A stretch of 64,000 nucleotides of DNA from Runella rosea. Lineage in GTDB: Bacteria > Bacteroidota > Bacteroidia > Cytophagales > Spirosomataceae. Below are positions 17,497-25,460 of the stretch, one piece after another. The translations under genes and the position numbers were made by a program. The notes under the pieces were generated by a model, which was given only the letters and a program-made list of their open reading frames with translations, was not told the origin of the DNA and did no database searches. How positions within the stretch are numbered: the first letter of the stretch is position 1; each line of letters begins with the position of its first letter. The stretch lies in contig NZ_CP030850.1 of NCBI RefSeq assembly GCF_003325355.1, forward strand, positions 5,139,501 to 5,203,500, in the 5' to 3' direction.

Positions 17497-17970
17497 TTAC
17501 GCAGTTACGGTTTGAGAAAGTTGAGCGGCTCTTTTGATGGCTTTGATGATGCGGGGCTGCGTACCGCAACGGCAAATGTTGGTGATATTGTTTTTTATAT
17601 CTTCTTCGGTCGGGTTGGGGTTTTTCTCCAGAAAATTGGCGGCCGCCATCATAAACCCGGGCTGACAATAGCCGCATTGGGGCACGTTTTCTTCCATCCA
17701 TGCCTGCTGAATGGGGTGAAGTTTGTCCTCACTTTCCGATAAGCCTTCGAGCGTCGTCACTTTTTTTCCTGCCGCAAAACTTACAGGGATAGAACATGAA
17801 CGGTAGGCTTCGCCGTCGATGTGGAGCGTGCAAGCGCCGCAAAGTGCGGCCCCGCAGCCGAATTTTGTGGCTTTGAGGTTCAGTTCATCCCGAACTACCC
17901 AAAGCAACGGCATGGCGGGGTCTACGTCCACCTTTGCCGTTTTGCCATTGATATTAAAGTTGATTTCCAT
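17497..17970 (-). CDS. 2Fe-2S subunit of molybdenum hydroxylase (IorA-like)
   Basis: A 157-residue electron-transfer subunit with the two [2Fe-2S] sites of the xanthine oxidase family. Plant-type site: C39, C44, C47 and C59 (GCGAALCGACTLHIDG and the later RSC). Second site: C99, C102, C133 and C135 (QCGYCQPG and NICRCGT). It has no signal peptide, so it probably rides across the membrane with the Tat-tagged large subunit. It is the first gene of the two-gene operon. A 19-bp operator identical to the one before the TetR gene lies 27-45 bp upstream of its start, which points to TetR control. Confidence 0.93.
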   Translation of the reverse strand: MEINFNINGKTAKVDVDPAMPLLWVVRDELNLKATKFGCGAALCGACTLHIDGEAYRSCSIPVSFAAGKKVTTLEGLSESEDKLHPIQQAWMEENVPQCGYCQPGFMMAAANFLEKNPNPTEEDIKNNITNICRCGTQPRIIKAIKRAAQLSQTVTA

Positions 17971-17996
17971 TTGGTTTGGTTTGAATATTGATTTTT

Positions 17997-18015
17997 AGAT
18001 TGACTAATCACTCTA
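17997..18015 (-). promoter_or_regulatory. Operator copy 1 for the TetR regulator
   Basis: AGATTGACTAATCACTCTA, identical base for base to 19283-19301 before the TetR gene. The centre is an imperfect palindrome (GACT-AATC-ACTC, a TTGACnnnnnnGTCAA-like layout), as expected for a TetR dimer. It lies in the 61-bp gap before the 2Fe-2S subunit gene. Confidence 0.75.
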
Positions 18016-18031
18016 TTTTTTAGGTAAATTT

Positions 18032-18709
18032 TTAAAGGGTTTTTGTTAGTGCGACAAAGTCTTTTACTTCCAAAATGGGCTTTTGATAGCCTTTGGTGGC
18101 CACTTTAATCATGCCTTGTCCTAATTCTGCCAACGTACTTGCGGCCCCCGGAAATACCTTACGCAACACGGGATACAGCCAGCTTAAATACTTGTAGTAA
18201 GGAAGGGTATTCTTCAATCCGGGGGTGGGGTGCATATAACCGGGTCGGAAATTGTATACGGCCTTGAAAGGCAGTTTCATCAAATCATTTTCAGTTTTGC
18301 CTTTGACCCGCGCCCACATGCTGCGGCCTTTTTCGGTGCTGTCGGTGCCTGAGCCTGATACGTAGCAAAATGCCATGTCAGGGTTGAGTTTGCTCAATGT
18401 CTCGGCCACGTGCATCGTGAGCGTGTAGGTCATTTTGGTATATTCTTCTTCTTTCATCCCGACGGAAGAAACCCCCAAACAGAAAAAACAAGCGTCGTAA
18501 CCTTTCAATTGGGTTTTGATGGGCGAGACGTCGAAGAAATCTTGGTGAATGATTTCCTTTAATTTGGGATGGGTGAAGCCAGAAGGTTTGCGGTTGATAA
18601 TCAAAACTTCCTCAACTTCAGGGCTTTGTAGGCATTCGTGCAATACACCCTCACCGACCATGCCCGTGGCACCCGTGACAATGGCTCTTATTTTTTTGGT
18701 TTCTTTCAT
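18032..18709 (-). CDS. NAD(P)-binding epimerase/dehydratase-like protein
   Basis: A 225-residue Rossmann-fold protein. It starts with AIVTGATGMVGEGVL, the GxxGxxG dinucleotide motif of atypical short-chain dehydrogenases, and resembles NAD(P)H-binding (NmrA/YwnB-like) proteins. CYVSGSGTDSTEKG and FRPGYMHPTPGLKN are typical downstream segments of the family. The reaction is unknown. A longer frame reaches 18739 and would overlap the tetR stop; ATG 18709 lies 2 bp after that stop (18712) and is preferred. It forms a tight two-gene unit with tetR and is therefore probably controlled by it. Confidence 0.8.
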   Translation of the reverse strand: MKETKKIRAIVTGATGMVGEGVLHECLQSPEVEEVLIINRKPSGFTHPKLKEIIHQDFFDVSPIKTQLKGYDACFFCLGVSSVGMKEEEYTKMTYTLTMHVAETLSKLNPDMAFCYVSGSGTDSTEKGRSMWARVKGKTENDLMKLPFKAVYNFRPGYMHPTPGLKNTLPYYKYLSWLYPVLRKVFPGAASTLAELGQGMIKVATKGYQKPILEVKDFVALTKTL

Positions 18710-18711
18710 GG

Positions 18712-19275
18712 TTATTTTTGTTCGGTCAGCATATCCCAAAGCATTTCAAAGCCGTTTTCGATGATGGGTTTTTGTGCATCGGGGGGTAAGTTGACAACGT
18801 AATTATAGATGCCCATCAAGTGGCTGTTGGCCAACGTATAAATCAAATCAGTGGGTAAATCTTTGATGATTTTGGTGGCTTTTGCTTCTTCAATCAACTG
18901 AATGTGTTTCTGGGATTGCTCCATTAGAACCGATTCAGAGATTTGAAAAATATGCGGCGAAAAAAGCACCTGTTGGATATAATGGTTCTTTTCTCGGTTG
19001 TCTAAAGCCCAGTAAATGAAATAGATAAAGACTTTTTTTATGATGGTTTCGACACCATCCTCAGGAGTAATCTTTGAAAATAAAAATTGGTTTAAATCAT
19101 TTTTGATGGTGATGTATAATTCCTTTATCAGGTCTTCTTTGGTGGCAAAATAATGAAAAAGGGTTCCGTTGGATACCCCCGCTTCCTTAGCGATTTTGCT
19201 CGTGGGCGTACCATGAAAACCAAACTCCACAAAGAGCTTCAACGCACTCGCCAGTATCTGTTCTTTTTTATCCAT
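18712..19275 (-). CDS. TetR/AcrR family transcriptional regulator
   Basis: A 187-residue repressor. The N-terminal helix-turn-helix reads KEQILASALKLFVEFGFHGTPTSKIAKEAGVSNGTLFHYFATKEDLI, the standard TetR_N pattern; the rest is the variable ligand-binding domain. It is likely autoregulated: a 19-bp operator ends 8 bp upstream of its start and directly abuts a perfect promoter. The same 19 bp recurs before the molybdenum hydroxylase operon, so these genes probably form its local regulon. The ligand is unknown, perhaps the hydroxylase substrate. Confidence 0.93.
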   Translation of the reverse strand: MDKKEQILASALKLFVEFGFHGTPTSKIAKEAGVSNGTLFHYFATKEDLIKELYITIKNDLNQFLFSKITPEDGVETIIKKVFIYFIYWALDNREKNHYIQQVLFSPHIFQISESVLMEQSQKHIQLIEEAKATKIIKDLPTDLIYTLANSHLMGIYNYVVNLPPDAQKPIIENGFEMLWDMLTEQK

Positions 19276-19282
19276 TTACACT

Positions 19283-19301
19283 AGATTGACTAATCACTCT
19301 A
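19283..19301 (-). promoter_or_regulatory. Operator copy 2 for the TetR regulator
   Basis: The same 19 bases as at 17997-18015. It begins one base downstream of the tetR -7 box (minus strand) and covers the expected transcription start, so bound repressor would block initiation. Confidence 0.8.
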
Positions 19302-19332
19302 CAAAAGTAAGGTTTGTATCGGGCTTTCCAAA
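19302..19332 (-). promoter_or_regulatory. Bacteroidota-type promoter of tetR
   Basis: On the minus strand TTTG (19332-19329) and TACTTTTG (19309-19302) are separated by exactly 19 bases, matching TTTG-N19-TAnnTTTG. The operator follows at once. Confidence 0.8.
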
Positions 19333-19476
19333 TTTGTTTTTGGGTTTTATTATTGAACGCCAGTTAGAGATAACTCACGCTTGTTACTTCTTGAAACGGA
19401 ATACCACTTGATAACTATTTGTTCTGCAACCAAAAGAAAGGCTTATTTTAGTGCCAAAACAACTTTCAGGTTTGCC

Positions 19477-20001
19477 ATGAAAAAGGTACTTTACTTAACA
19501 CTTCTTACTTTCGTATTAGGCTGCAAAGGCGAAGACCAACCCACCATTGATCCTGAAATCTTAAAACCACTTCTAAACGGGTATTTTGAGTATTTTCCCA
19601 AGCCCATCGACTACTTTACCTCCCGCATTACCTGCAAAGAAGGTCACATGATTATCTCTAAAGCTTTTATTACAAAAAAGGATGAGAAAACCCTCACCAT
19701 TCAATTTGTTTACGTTGGTAAATGCGCAGGACTCAACCCCAACCCTGGTAACGATTATGAAATAAAGGCTACTTTTACCTCCCCAATGCCTAAACAGGAA
19801 GCTACGCGTTATCGTATTGATTTTAGTGGAGTATGTGATTCGGCCATCCCGGCAGAACCTCAACTTGTTGGCAAAAAATTGGATGGGTATGCTTATTTGA
19901 CTCCTGACCTTGGCGAGTTTGTGATTAATCTTCCCGTTTCTGTAAACAATGTACCTCAAAAAATTACTTCCAAAATGGATATTAGAAGCGATAAGTTTTA
20001 G
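19477..20001 (+). CDS. Putative lipoprotein of unknown function
   Basis: A 174-residue protein with a lipoprotein signal (MKKVLYLTLLTFVLGC, cysteine at residue 16) followed by a globular part of alternating beta strands with three further cysteines. I do not recognise a family. ATG 19477 is chosen over an upstream frame from 19381 because the lipoprotein signal starts there. It stands alone between the divergent TetR unit and a convergent orphan gene, and a long hairpin follows its stop codon. Confidence 0.72.
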   Translation: MKKVLYLTLLTFVLGCKGEDQPTIDPEILKPLLNGYFEYFPKPIDYFTSRITCKEGHMIISKAFITKKDEKTLTIQFVYVGKCAGLNPNPGNDYEIKATFTSPMPKQEATRYRIDFSGVCDSAIPAEPQLVGKKLDGYAYLTPDLGEFVINLPVSVNNVPQKITSKMDIRSDKF

Positions 20002-20019
20002 ATGTGATGTCTATCTAAA

Positions 20020-20078
20020 CCTTGGTCCGTGTCCTCACTTTTCATATAGATAAGGGTCTGAGAGGACACAGACCAAGG
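20020..20078. terminator. Long hairpin after the lipoprotein gene
   Basis: CCTTGGTC..TGTCCTC (20020-20036) pairs with GAGGACACAGACCAAGG (20062-20078) at 16 of 17 positions around a 25-base loop. It sits 19 bp after the stop codon. It has no good T-run, so it may be a repeat rather than an intrinsic terminator. Confidence 0.55.
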
Positions 20079-20136
20079 AAAAGGGTTCAACATCGCCTTC
20101 ATGGCTTGGCCTACGGCCACCACGAATGCTTAGTTA

Positions 20137-20150
20137 TTAGCTGCCGTATT
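20137..20150. repeat. Left inverted repeat of the low-GC orphan gene
   Basis: TTAGCTGCCGTATT. Together with 20785-20798 it forms a 14-bp inverted pair with one mismatch. It contains the stop codon of the enclosed gene (read on the minus strand as GGC AGC TAA). Confidence 0.65.
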
Positions 20151-20784
20151 TTTCGTTCGGGTGTATAAGTTTATAAATTTCGTCTGTTTCCAATTTGTTT
20201 TTCAAGTCATTTGAAATTCTGTATGTTCCGTCATTCAAAATTTCTATTTCCTTGCTGTCAATAGCTGACAATATTTCTGTCGCAAAGTTTTTAAGTTGTT
20301 TGTGATAAAACTCAAATTCAGTTGAACATTTTTCATATTCAGCTTTCCAATTGTCGCCATAGAATGTTTTCAAATATCCTTCGCCTGTCCAATGTAAATA
20401 GTTAAGTCCTAAATTTCCTAAAAATTTGTATTCATATCTTCTTTCCCCATTCTCTTGGTAAACCCCACAATATAAATGATAAATTTTGTCAAGATTAAGG
20501 TCTGTTTTTTCTGGTTGAGTTAGGAAGTCGTTTAAAATTCTTTTTAGTTTCCACGTTTCAAATTGTCCTTCTTCAATAATTCTGGTCTTTATTAAGTCTG
20601 GTAATTTTGCTATGTTATATTTATCTTTGAAATTCAACTCAATTAAATTAAAATATGTTTCGCTGCCAAGTTGTTGCTCTAAATCTGGTTGCGAATAAAT
20701 AAAATTCTCTAAGTCTTCAACAGATTTATCTCCATTAAGAAATTTATAAAATTCTATTTTATTGTTGTCAGACACGGTTGTCAT
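20137..20784 (-). CDS. Hypothetical protein, low-GC, possible gene cassette
   Basis: A 215-residue soluble protein rich in Lys, Glu, Asn, Tyr and Phe, with no signal peptide, membrane segment or motif I recognise. Its codons are far more AT-rich than those of the neighbouring genes, a sign of recent acquisition. The gene is bounded exactly by a 14-bp inverted repeat with TTAGCTGCC ends: one arm overlaps the stop codon, the other lies directly upstream of the ATG. The size, acidic/AT-rich nature and boundaries recall single-gene cassettes or small defence/immunity genes, but no function can be assigned. Confidence 0.7.
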   Translation of the reverse strand: MTTVSDNNKIEFYKFLNGDKSVEDLENFIYSQPDLEQQLGSETYFNLIELNFKDKYNIAKLPDLIKTRIIEEGQFETWKLKRILNDFLTQPEKTDLNLDKIYHLYCGVYQENGERRYEYKFLGNLGLNYLHWTGEGYLKTFYGDNWKAEYEKCSTEFEFYHKQLKNFATEILSAIDSKEIEILNDGTYRISNDLKNKLETDEIYKLIHPNEKYGS

Positions 20785-20798
20785 AATATGGCAGCTAA
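20785..20798. repeat. Right inverted repeat of the low-GC orphan gene
   Basis: AATATGGCAGCTAA, complementary to 20137-20150 at 13 of 14 positions. It begins directly upstream of the start codon of the orphan gene. Confidence 0.65.
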
Positions 20799-20896
20799 CT
20801 CGCTAATTCACGCATGTTTTAGCGTTTTATCTGCAATCTAAATGCTTCAATTTTAAAATGCAAAGTTTCAAGGTGTATCCTTATCGCGCAACAACC

Positions 20897-22039
20897 CTAC
20901 ACTTTCTGCAAAAGCGTCAGCAGTTTTCTGTCTAATTTTTGGCCTTGGAAATTTTCGTAGTCAACGTCGCTTCGGCCAGAATTGAGCAAACCAAAGGAGC
21001 CGTCAAATTCCCATAATGCAAAGCCGATTCCGTTTTCGCTCAGAATGCCAAGCAAATCTTTGAACCACGCCAAAAATACAGCGTGTGGCGTTTTGTTAAA
21101 ACAGCCGCATTCACCACAGTGAACACCCGTACCGCTGTTTTTGAGGTCAATCCACGGTTGAAATTTGTCTTCCAACATTTTGCGGCTCAGGTTTTGGTCG
21201 CCCACTTTTCCGGGCCAAATGGGAACGGGCAGGCTTTCTGGGTCTTTGTACACCCATGAGGCTTTGTAATGCGAGATGATGGAGGGCGTATAGCCTCGGC
21301 AACTTTGGCCCACTTCCAAATCTGAAATACCCGTAATCACATCATTGCCAACGTTGTTGCCATCGGCAATGATTAAGTGTTTTTTATTGACTCCTTTGAT
21401 GGTATTGTAGGCCGCCAGAATCATCTTGCGGTACATTTCGGGTTCCAATTTGGTTTTTTTGCCCAATTGGTCGTTCATGTCGTCGCGCCAACTGGGTTCG
21501 TTGAGGAGGTCAAAACTGATTTTTTTGGAAGACGTATCTTTGAATTTTTTCGCCCAAAATTCCCAATGATAGCAGAAGTCACTCAGCGCCTGTTCGTTGG
21601 TCCACAGGTTGTAAGGCTCCACAAAACCCGCGTTGATGCAATAGCCTGGCGCGCGGTGGAGATTGAGCGAAACGTGATGGTTGTATTTCTGCGCCCAATA
21701 GACCAACTGCTCGATACGGTCGGTCATTTGGGTATCTATGTTTCTAATCTCGTCGATTCGGATGTTTTTGGAGCGGTCAAATTTCAGATAAGCGGGGTAT
21801 GCCATCGGAATTCGGACAAAGTCAAAGCCCCAATCTTCCATCCATTTAAAATACACTTCGGGCGTTTGCGGGCGGCTTTTGGCGGGGTCGGGCGAAAAGA
21901 AATCCAGCACATTGAAGCCTTTCCATTGTGGCAATCTGTTCTTTTTCTTCACTGGTCCAGTCATACTTCCGTTCGTCAAAGCGACCGTAGCCAGTGAACT
22001 GTTTTTAATAAAAGTGCGGCGATTGATGCGATTTTCCAT
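20897..22039 (-). CDS. GH5-type glycoside hydrolase, exported
   Basis: A 380-residue (beta/alpha)8 glycosidase. After a Tat-like leader (RINRRTFIKNSSLATVALTNG) come the GH5 landmarks: FDFVRIPMAYPAYLKF, HHVSLNLHRAPGYCIN, ISFDLLNEPSWRDD (acid/base Glu in NEP) and GVHCGECGCFNKT (nucleophile Glu region), then FALWEFDGSFG. It acts on a beta-glycan; whether cellulose, mannan, xylan or xyloglucan cannot be told. ATG 22039 starts on the leader and is preferred to 22081. It lies close to the glucuronoxylan locus and in the same direction, but a plus-strand lipoprotein gene separates them. Confidence 0.85.
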   Translation of the reverse strand: MENRINRRTFIKNSSLATVALTNGSMTGPVKKKNRLPQWKGFNVLDFFSPDPAKSRPQTPEVYFKWMEDWGFDFVRIPMAYPAYLKFDRSKNIRIDEIRNIDTQMTDRIEQLVYWAQKYNHHVSLNLHRAPGYCINAGFVEPYNLWTNEQALSDFCYHWEFWAKKFKDTSSKKISFDLLNEPSWRDDMNDQLGKKTKLEPEMYRKMILAAYNTIKGVNKKHLIIADGNNVGNDVITGISDLEVGQSCRGYTPSIISHYKASWVYKDPESLPVPIWPGKVGDQNLSRKMLEDKFQPWIDLKNSGTGVHCGECGCFNKTPHAVFLAWFKDLLGILSENGIGFALWEFDGSFGLLNSGRSDVDYENFQGQKLDRKLLTLLQKV

Positions 22040-22359
22040 TGTGTATAGTATTTCAACATTTTTGTGGACACAGAGTTGCATGGAGCGGTCCGATGCAGCT
22101 TATTATTGCTGATTTTCAGAGAGTTATGTTTAGCGCCCTCCATAATGCCCTGGTCTGCCTTTATACAAAGTTTATATGAGAAAGTTGGGGAGACACAGAC
22201 AAAGGTAAAGGGGGCACAGAAAAGGCAAAAATTATTCTTATACGTTTTTTGATTCCTTTTTGATATAAAAAATCAACTAATTACAACCATAGAAGATGGA
22301 TTTACGTCTTTAATTTCTAATATTAGTCACATTTTTGGCAATATGTCATTTCAAGTGCC
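22040..22359. other. Intergenic region upstream of the GH5 gene
   Basis: 320 bp between the divergent GH5 gene and a small lipoprotein gene. It is AT-rich on the right half. No convincing TAnnTTTG box, operator or coding region was seen. Confidence 0.4.
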
Positions 22360-22776
22360 ATGAAAAAACTAATGATTTTATTCACTTTCACTTTTTTGAT
22401 TGCGTGTAATCGCCCTGAACTAAAAGTTAATTCGTACTTCGCAAGGGGAGTTTTGATAGATCGTAAGTTTTGTTCTTCTGATTCCTCTCAAAGCTACTGG
22501 ATTTTTAATATTACTAATCCATATGGAGATAGTAGTATGAAGGTATTTGGCGAAAAAATAGTGCTAAATGATACTCTGTATAATCGAGTAGTGAAAGTGA
22601 AAAATTTACCTACTTATTACATTGCTCCAAATATTAAATATAAGCCCGTCTTTTTCAATCAGAAGTATATTCTGGAATTTGAGGTATCTGAAAATCCTTT
22701 ATTGGACTGCTTTCGTAATACAAATATTAGTAATTCTCCTGAGCTTAATGTTAAACAAATAAGTGTAACAAATTAA
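22360..22776 (+). CDS. Small putative lipoprotein
   Basis: A 138-residue protein with a lipoprotein signal (MKKLMILFTFTFLIAC, cysteine at 16) and a beta-rich remainder. No family is recognised. The gene is AT-rich compared with its neighbours and points the opposite way to the flanking carbohydrate genes. It is convergent with the cupin gene, with 20 bp between stop codons. Its relation to the polysaccharide locus is unknown. Confidence 0.65.
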   Translation: MKKLMILFTFTFLIACNRPELKVNSYFARGVLIDRKFCSSDSSQSYWIFNITNPYGDSSMKVFGEKIVLNDTLYNRVVKVKNLPTYYIAPNIKYKPVFFNQKYILEFEVSENPLLDCFRNTNISNSPELNVKQISVTN

Positions 22777-22796
22777 CACACATACTCTACTAACAC

Positions 22797-23588
22797 TCAC
22801 TCAAACTGAAAAGCAAAATAAGTACACGAGCCTTTGCTTGTATTTTGAAGACCGTGCGGCACGTTAGAGTTGAGGAAAATGATATCCCCTACTTTTGAGT
22901 CATGCCATACACCATCAATGATTTCTTTGGCTTGGCTATCGGCTTCGCCTTCCTGACTGTTGACCAACATCAAAATCTCGGCGGCCGGGTGGCGGTGCGC
23001 GGGGTGGCTCATCCAATTGCCCGTGAGGGTCGTTACGTGCATTTCAAAACGCTTGCTCATGCTCGTTGGACGGTCGAAAAAATTCCTTCTTCCGCCTTTG
23101 TCATGGCCTTTAAATTCGGTTTCGTCCCAGTTGAGCAGCAGCGAACCACCCGCCGTTTTGCCTCTTTCGATGTCAAGTGGCGCGACCGAATTGAGCTGAA
23201 AAACGTAGTATGTAACGGGCGTATCGGTATTGTTGACCACACTGCGTTTATCGCCCGACATGATAAGCGCAATGCCTCCCGGCTTCAACTCTTTGGTTTT
23301 GCCTTCTACGGTCACGGTCAGTATACCTTCTTTGATGATGAGAAGTTCCTCATTCTCTTGGGTATATTCACTGTCACGCATTCTGCTTTTGGGATTCACG
23401 GTCGTAGCGTGGACTTTGAATAACTTGAAATGTGGCGTAGTGCCTTCCAAAATGGAACGGGCTTCGCCTTTCGGTCTTTTGATTATCTGCGCGTCTGACC
23501 ATTTGTAGACTTTGGAGGCAACTGGCTCAGCGGTTTGCGCAAAAACAAGGTGGCTTACCAGAAATAGTAGGAAAAGTAGCTTTGTCAT
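22797..23588 (-). CDS. Exported two-cupin protein
   Basis: A 263-residue protein with a signal peptide (about 1-17, ending LVFAQ). It holds two cupin barrels: the first around ENEELLIIKEGILTVTVEGKTKELKPGG, the second with HPAHRHPAAEILMLVNSQEGEA and later NSNVPHGLQN, which supply the His/Glu metal ligands. Cupins in sugar-acid loci include KdgF-like enzymes that linearise unsaturated uronates and proteins that bind or isomerise sugars. The periplasmic location and the uronate setting make a uronate-handling role possible but unproven. It is the last gene of the ten-gene minus-strand run. Confidence 0.78.
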   Translation of the reverse strand: MTKLLFLLFLVSHLVFAQTAEPVASKVYKWSDAQIIKRPKGEARSILEGTTPHFKLFKVHATTVNPKSRMRDSEYTQENEELLIIKEGILTVTVEGKTKELKPGGIALIMSGDKRSVVNNTDTPVTYYVFQLNSVAPLDIERGKTAGGSLLLNWDETEFKGHDKGGRRNFFDRPTSMSKRFEMHVTTLTGNWMSHPAHRHPAAEILMLVNSQEGEADSQAKEIIDGVWHDSKVGDIIFLNSNVPHGLQNTSKGSCTYFAFQFE

Positions 23589-23772
23589 CGGTAAAAGATT
23601 CGATTTAGGGGTTAGACCGATTTTTTCTTAAGTGCTTTGCACCAGAGGTTTTGATAAAACCTTAGCGTATTGATAAGAAAGGTTAAAAGGGAATAAGTAT
23701 AATGGTGTTGTATTAATAAATTGATAGACAGATGTTTATAATACAAAAAAAGACTGGCGTTTAAGTGACCGA

Positions 23773-25311
23773 TTACTGCCCTGCTTTTTCGTATTTTAGC
23801 ATCTTGCTTGCCCGAGGGATAAAATGCTGAAAGTTGGGTTGGTCGGTATGCCCGCCGTCGTGCTGCCGCCACGACAGTTGCCCGTCGTGCATACTCGTAA
23901 GCATGGGCGGCATTTTTTCTTTCATGGGGTCATTTGAAACCCCTAAATCTTTTGCCCCCAAGAGTTTATAAGCGGCACCAGCGGCAATCGTTGCCATAAA
24001 ACTGCCTTGTTGGTCAAGCCATTTGGCATCGCCTTTTTCGGGAATACCGTAACTCACATAACACAGGCGAGGCGCGCAAAGCGCAATTAATTCGTGCGAA
24101 TCTACCGATAAGTCGCAACCTGTTTTTTTGCCAAAACCAGATTCTTCGGTGCCGTATTTTAGATAATTTCCGGCCATCCAATGATACTCACTGCTAGCCG
24201 TCAGGCTTTCGACGGCTTCGCCAAATACTCTGCGGTGCAAGGTCGTTCCGCCTTTTCCAGACGAGGCAATCAGCCCTAGGGCAAAACGTGGCTCAAAAGC
24301 CAAGGTCACTAAAGCCGCTTTTCCATAACGGGAAACGCCTTCGATGCCCACTTTTTTGGCATCTACGGCGGGGTCGGTTTCTAAATAATCTAAGCCGCGC
24401 GCCGCACCCCACGCCCACGCCCGGAGCGAGCCCCAATCGTCGGGTTTGCGGTATTGACCTTTGTTGACCAAACCAATGATTCCTTTCGTCAATCCCGCGC
24501 CATTGTCTGCTTGAATACTCGCAGGGTCGATGGTGCAATATCCCCAACCTGCGGCTAATAATTGTTCTGTGCCCGGAGAGTCGCCTGTGGGAAGGGGAGC
24601 GAAGAAATTGGGAAGGGATGCGCGGGCAACGGGGCTGTAAGCGGGATATTTATCAAAAATGGCCTTCATTTCGGGATTACTTTTGATGAGCATTTCTTTG
24701 AACGCCGCGTTGATTTTTTCAAAGTCATCGTTGTTGGGTTGGGCAGGTGATGGGAAAGACGGGCGACCAAACATCATCAACACTGGAACAGGGCCTTTTA
24801 CGTTGGTCGGAACCACCAACATCATGTTGATGTCTACTTTGATGGAAGGGTAGGCACTGTTGTCTATGTGACCTGTTAATTTTTTAGCTACTACCGGAAT
24901 GCGGCCCACAAATTCATTGTCTGCGGCTTCCACTTTCCATGTTACTTTTGGGATATTTTTTGGAAGCCTTCCGTATACTTCGCGTTCAAATTCTTCGATG
25001 ATTTCGGGGCGGCGCTGTGCCCACCACACATCGGCCGAGGTTACTTTATTACCATTTTTCAAGGTTAGAATATCGGGCAAAGCAGGGCAGGGGTTAGCCG
25101 TTGATTCGTTATAATTGGCGTGATTGGGCGCTGATTCATTGCCGCTGGGGCCAGGCCGCAGGGTCTTGATGCCCAATTGCTGCTTCATGTTGGCATGGTC
25201 GGCGGCGGTGAGCTTATTGAGGCTGTCGCGTTGAGCCGTTGTAAGACCAAATTGAGCAAAGGCCGAAAAAGGTAAGAGGCAGAAAAGTAAGAATTGGTTT
25301 AAGGATTTCAT
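23773..25311 (-). CDS. CE15-type glucuronoyl esterase
   Basis: A 512-residue alpha/beta hydrolase with a signal peptide (1-20, ending SAFAQ). The nucleophile motif GVSRYGKAALVTLAFEPR corresponds to the GCSRNGKGA element of carbohydrate esterase family 15. ASSGKGGTTLHRRVFGEAVESL and SSEYHWMAGNY follow, as in CE15, and the catalytic His is likely in QHDGGHTD near the C-terminus. CE15 enzymes cut the ester between 4-O-methyl-glucuronate on xylan and lignin alcohols. The GH67 alpha-glucuronidase and UxuA nearby support this assignment. An acetyl-xylan esterase label is the main alternative. Confidence 0.85.
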   Translation of the reverse strand: MKSLNQFLLFCLLPFSAFAQFGLTTAQRDSLNKLTAADHANMKQQLGIKTLRPGPSGNESAPNHANYNESTANPCPALPDILTLKNGNKVTSADVWWAQRRPEIIEEFEREVYGRLPKNIPKVTWKVEAADNEFVGRIPVVAKKLTGHIDNSAYPSIKVDINMMLVVPTNVKGPVPVLMMFGRPSFPSPAQPNNDDFEKINAAFKEMLIKSNPEMKAIFDKYPAYSPVARASLPNFFAPLPTGDSPGTEQLLAAGWGYCTIDPASIQADNGAGLTKGIIGLVNKGQYRKPDDWGSLRAWAWGAARGLDYLETDPAVDAKKVGIEGVSRYGKAALVTLAFEPRFALGLIASSGKGGTTLHRRVFGEAVESLTASSEYHWMAGNYLKYGTEESGFGKKTGCDLSVDSHELIALCAPRLCYVSYGIPEKGDAKWLDQQGSFMATIAAGAAYKLLGAKDLGVSNDPMKEKMPPMLTSMHDGQLSWRQHDGGHTDQPNFQHFIPRASKMLKYEKAGQ

Positions 25312-25460
25312 TTTAAGGGAGTTGAATTTATGGGTTTTTCATTCCTTTAAGATACTCGCCCACGCCAAACAATGTCCTTCAAAAGAAAAAGGAGTTTGTT
25401 CAAGCGTTGGCGGCGACGAGCGCATTTATACGCTACTTCGGTCAGCGTTAATTTAGAAAT

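Noticed and set aside
20137-20798. Integron gene cassette
   Set aside because: The ends do not contain the GTTRRRY/RYYYAAC core and no integrase gene is in the window. Kept only as an inverted-repeat-bounded cassette-like gene.
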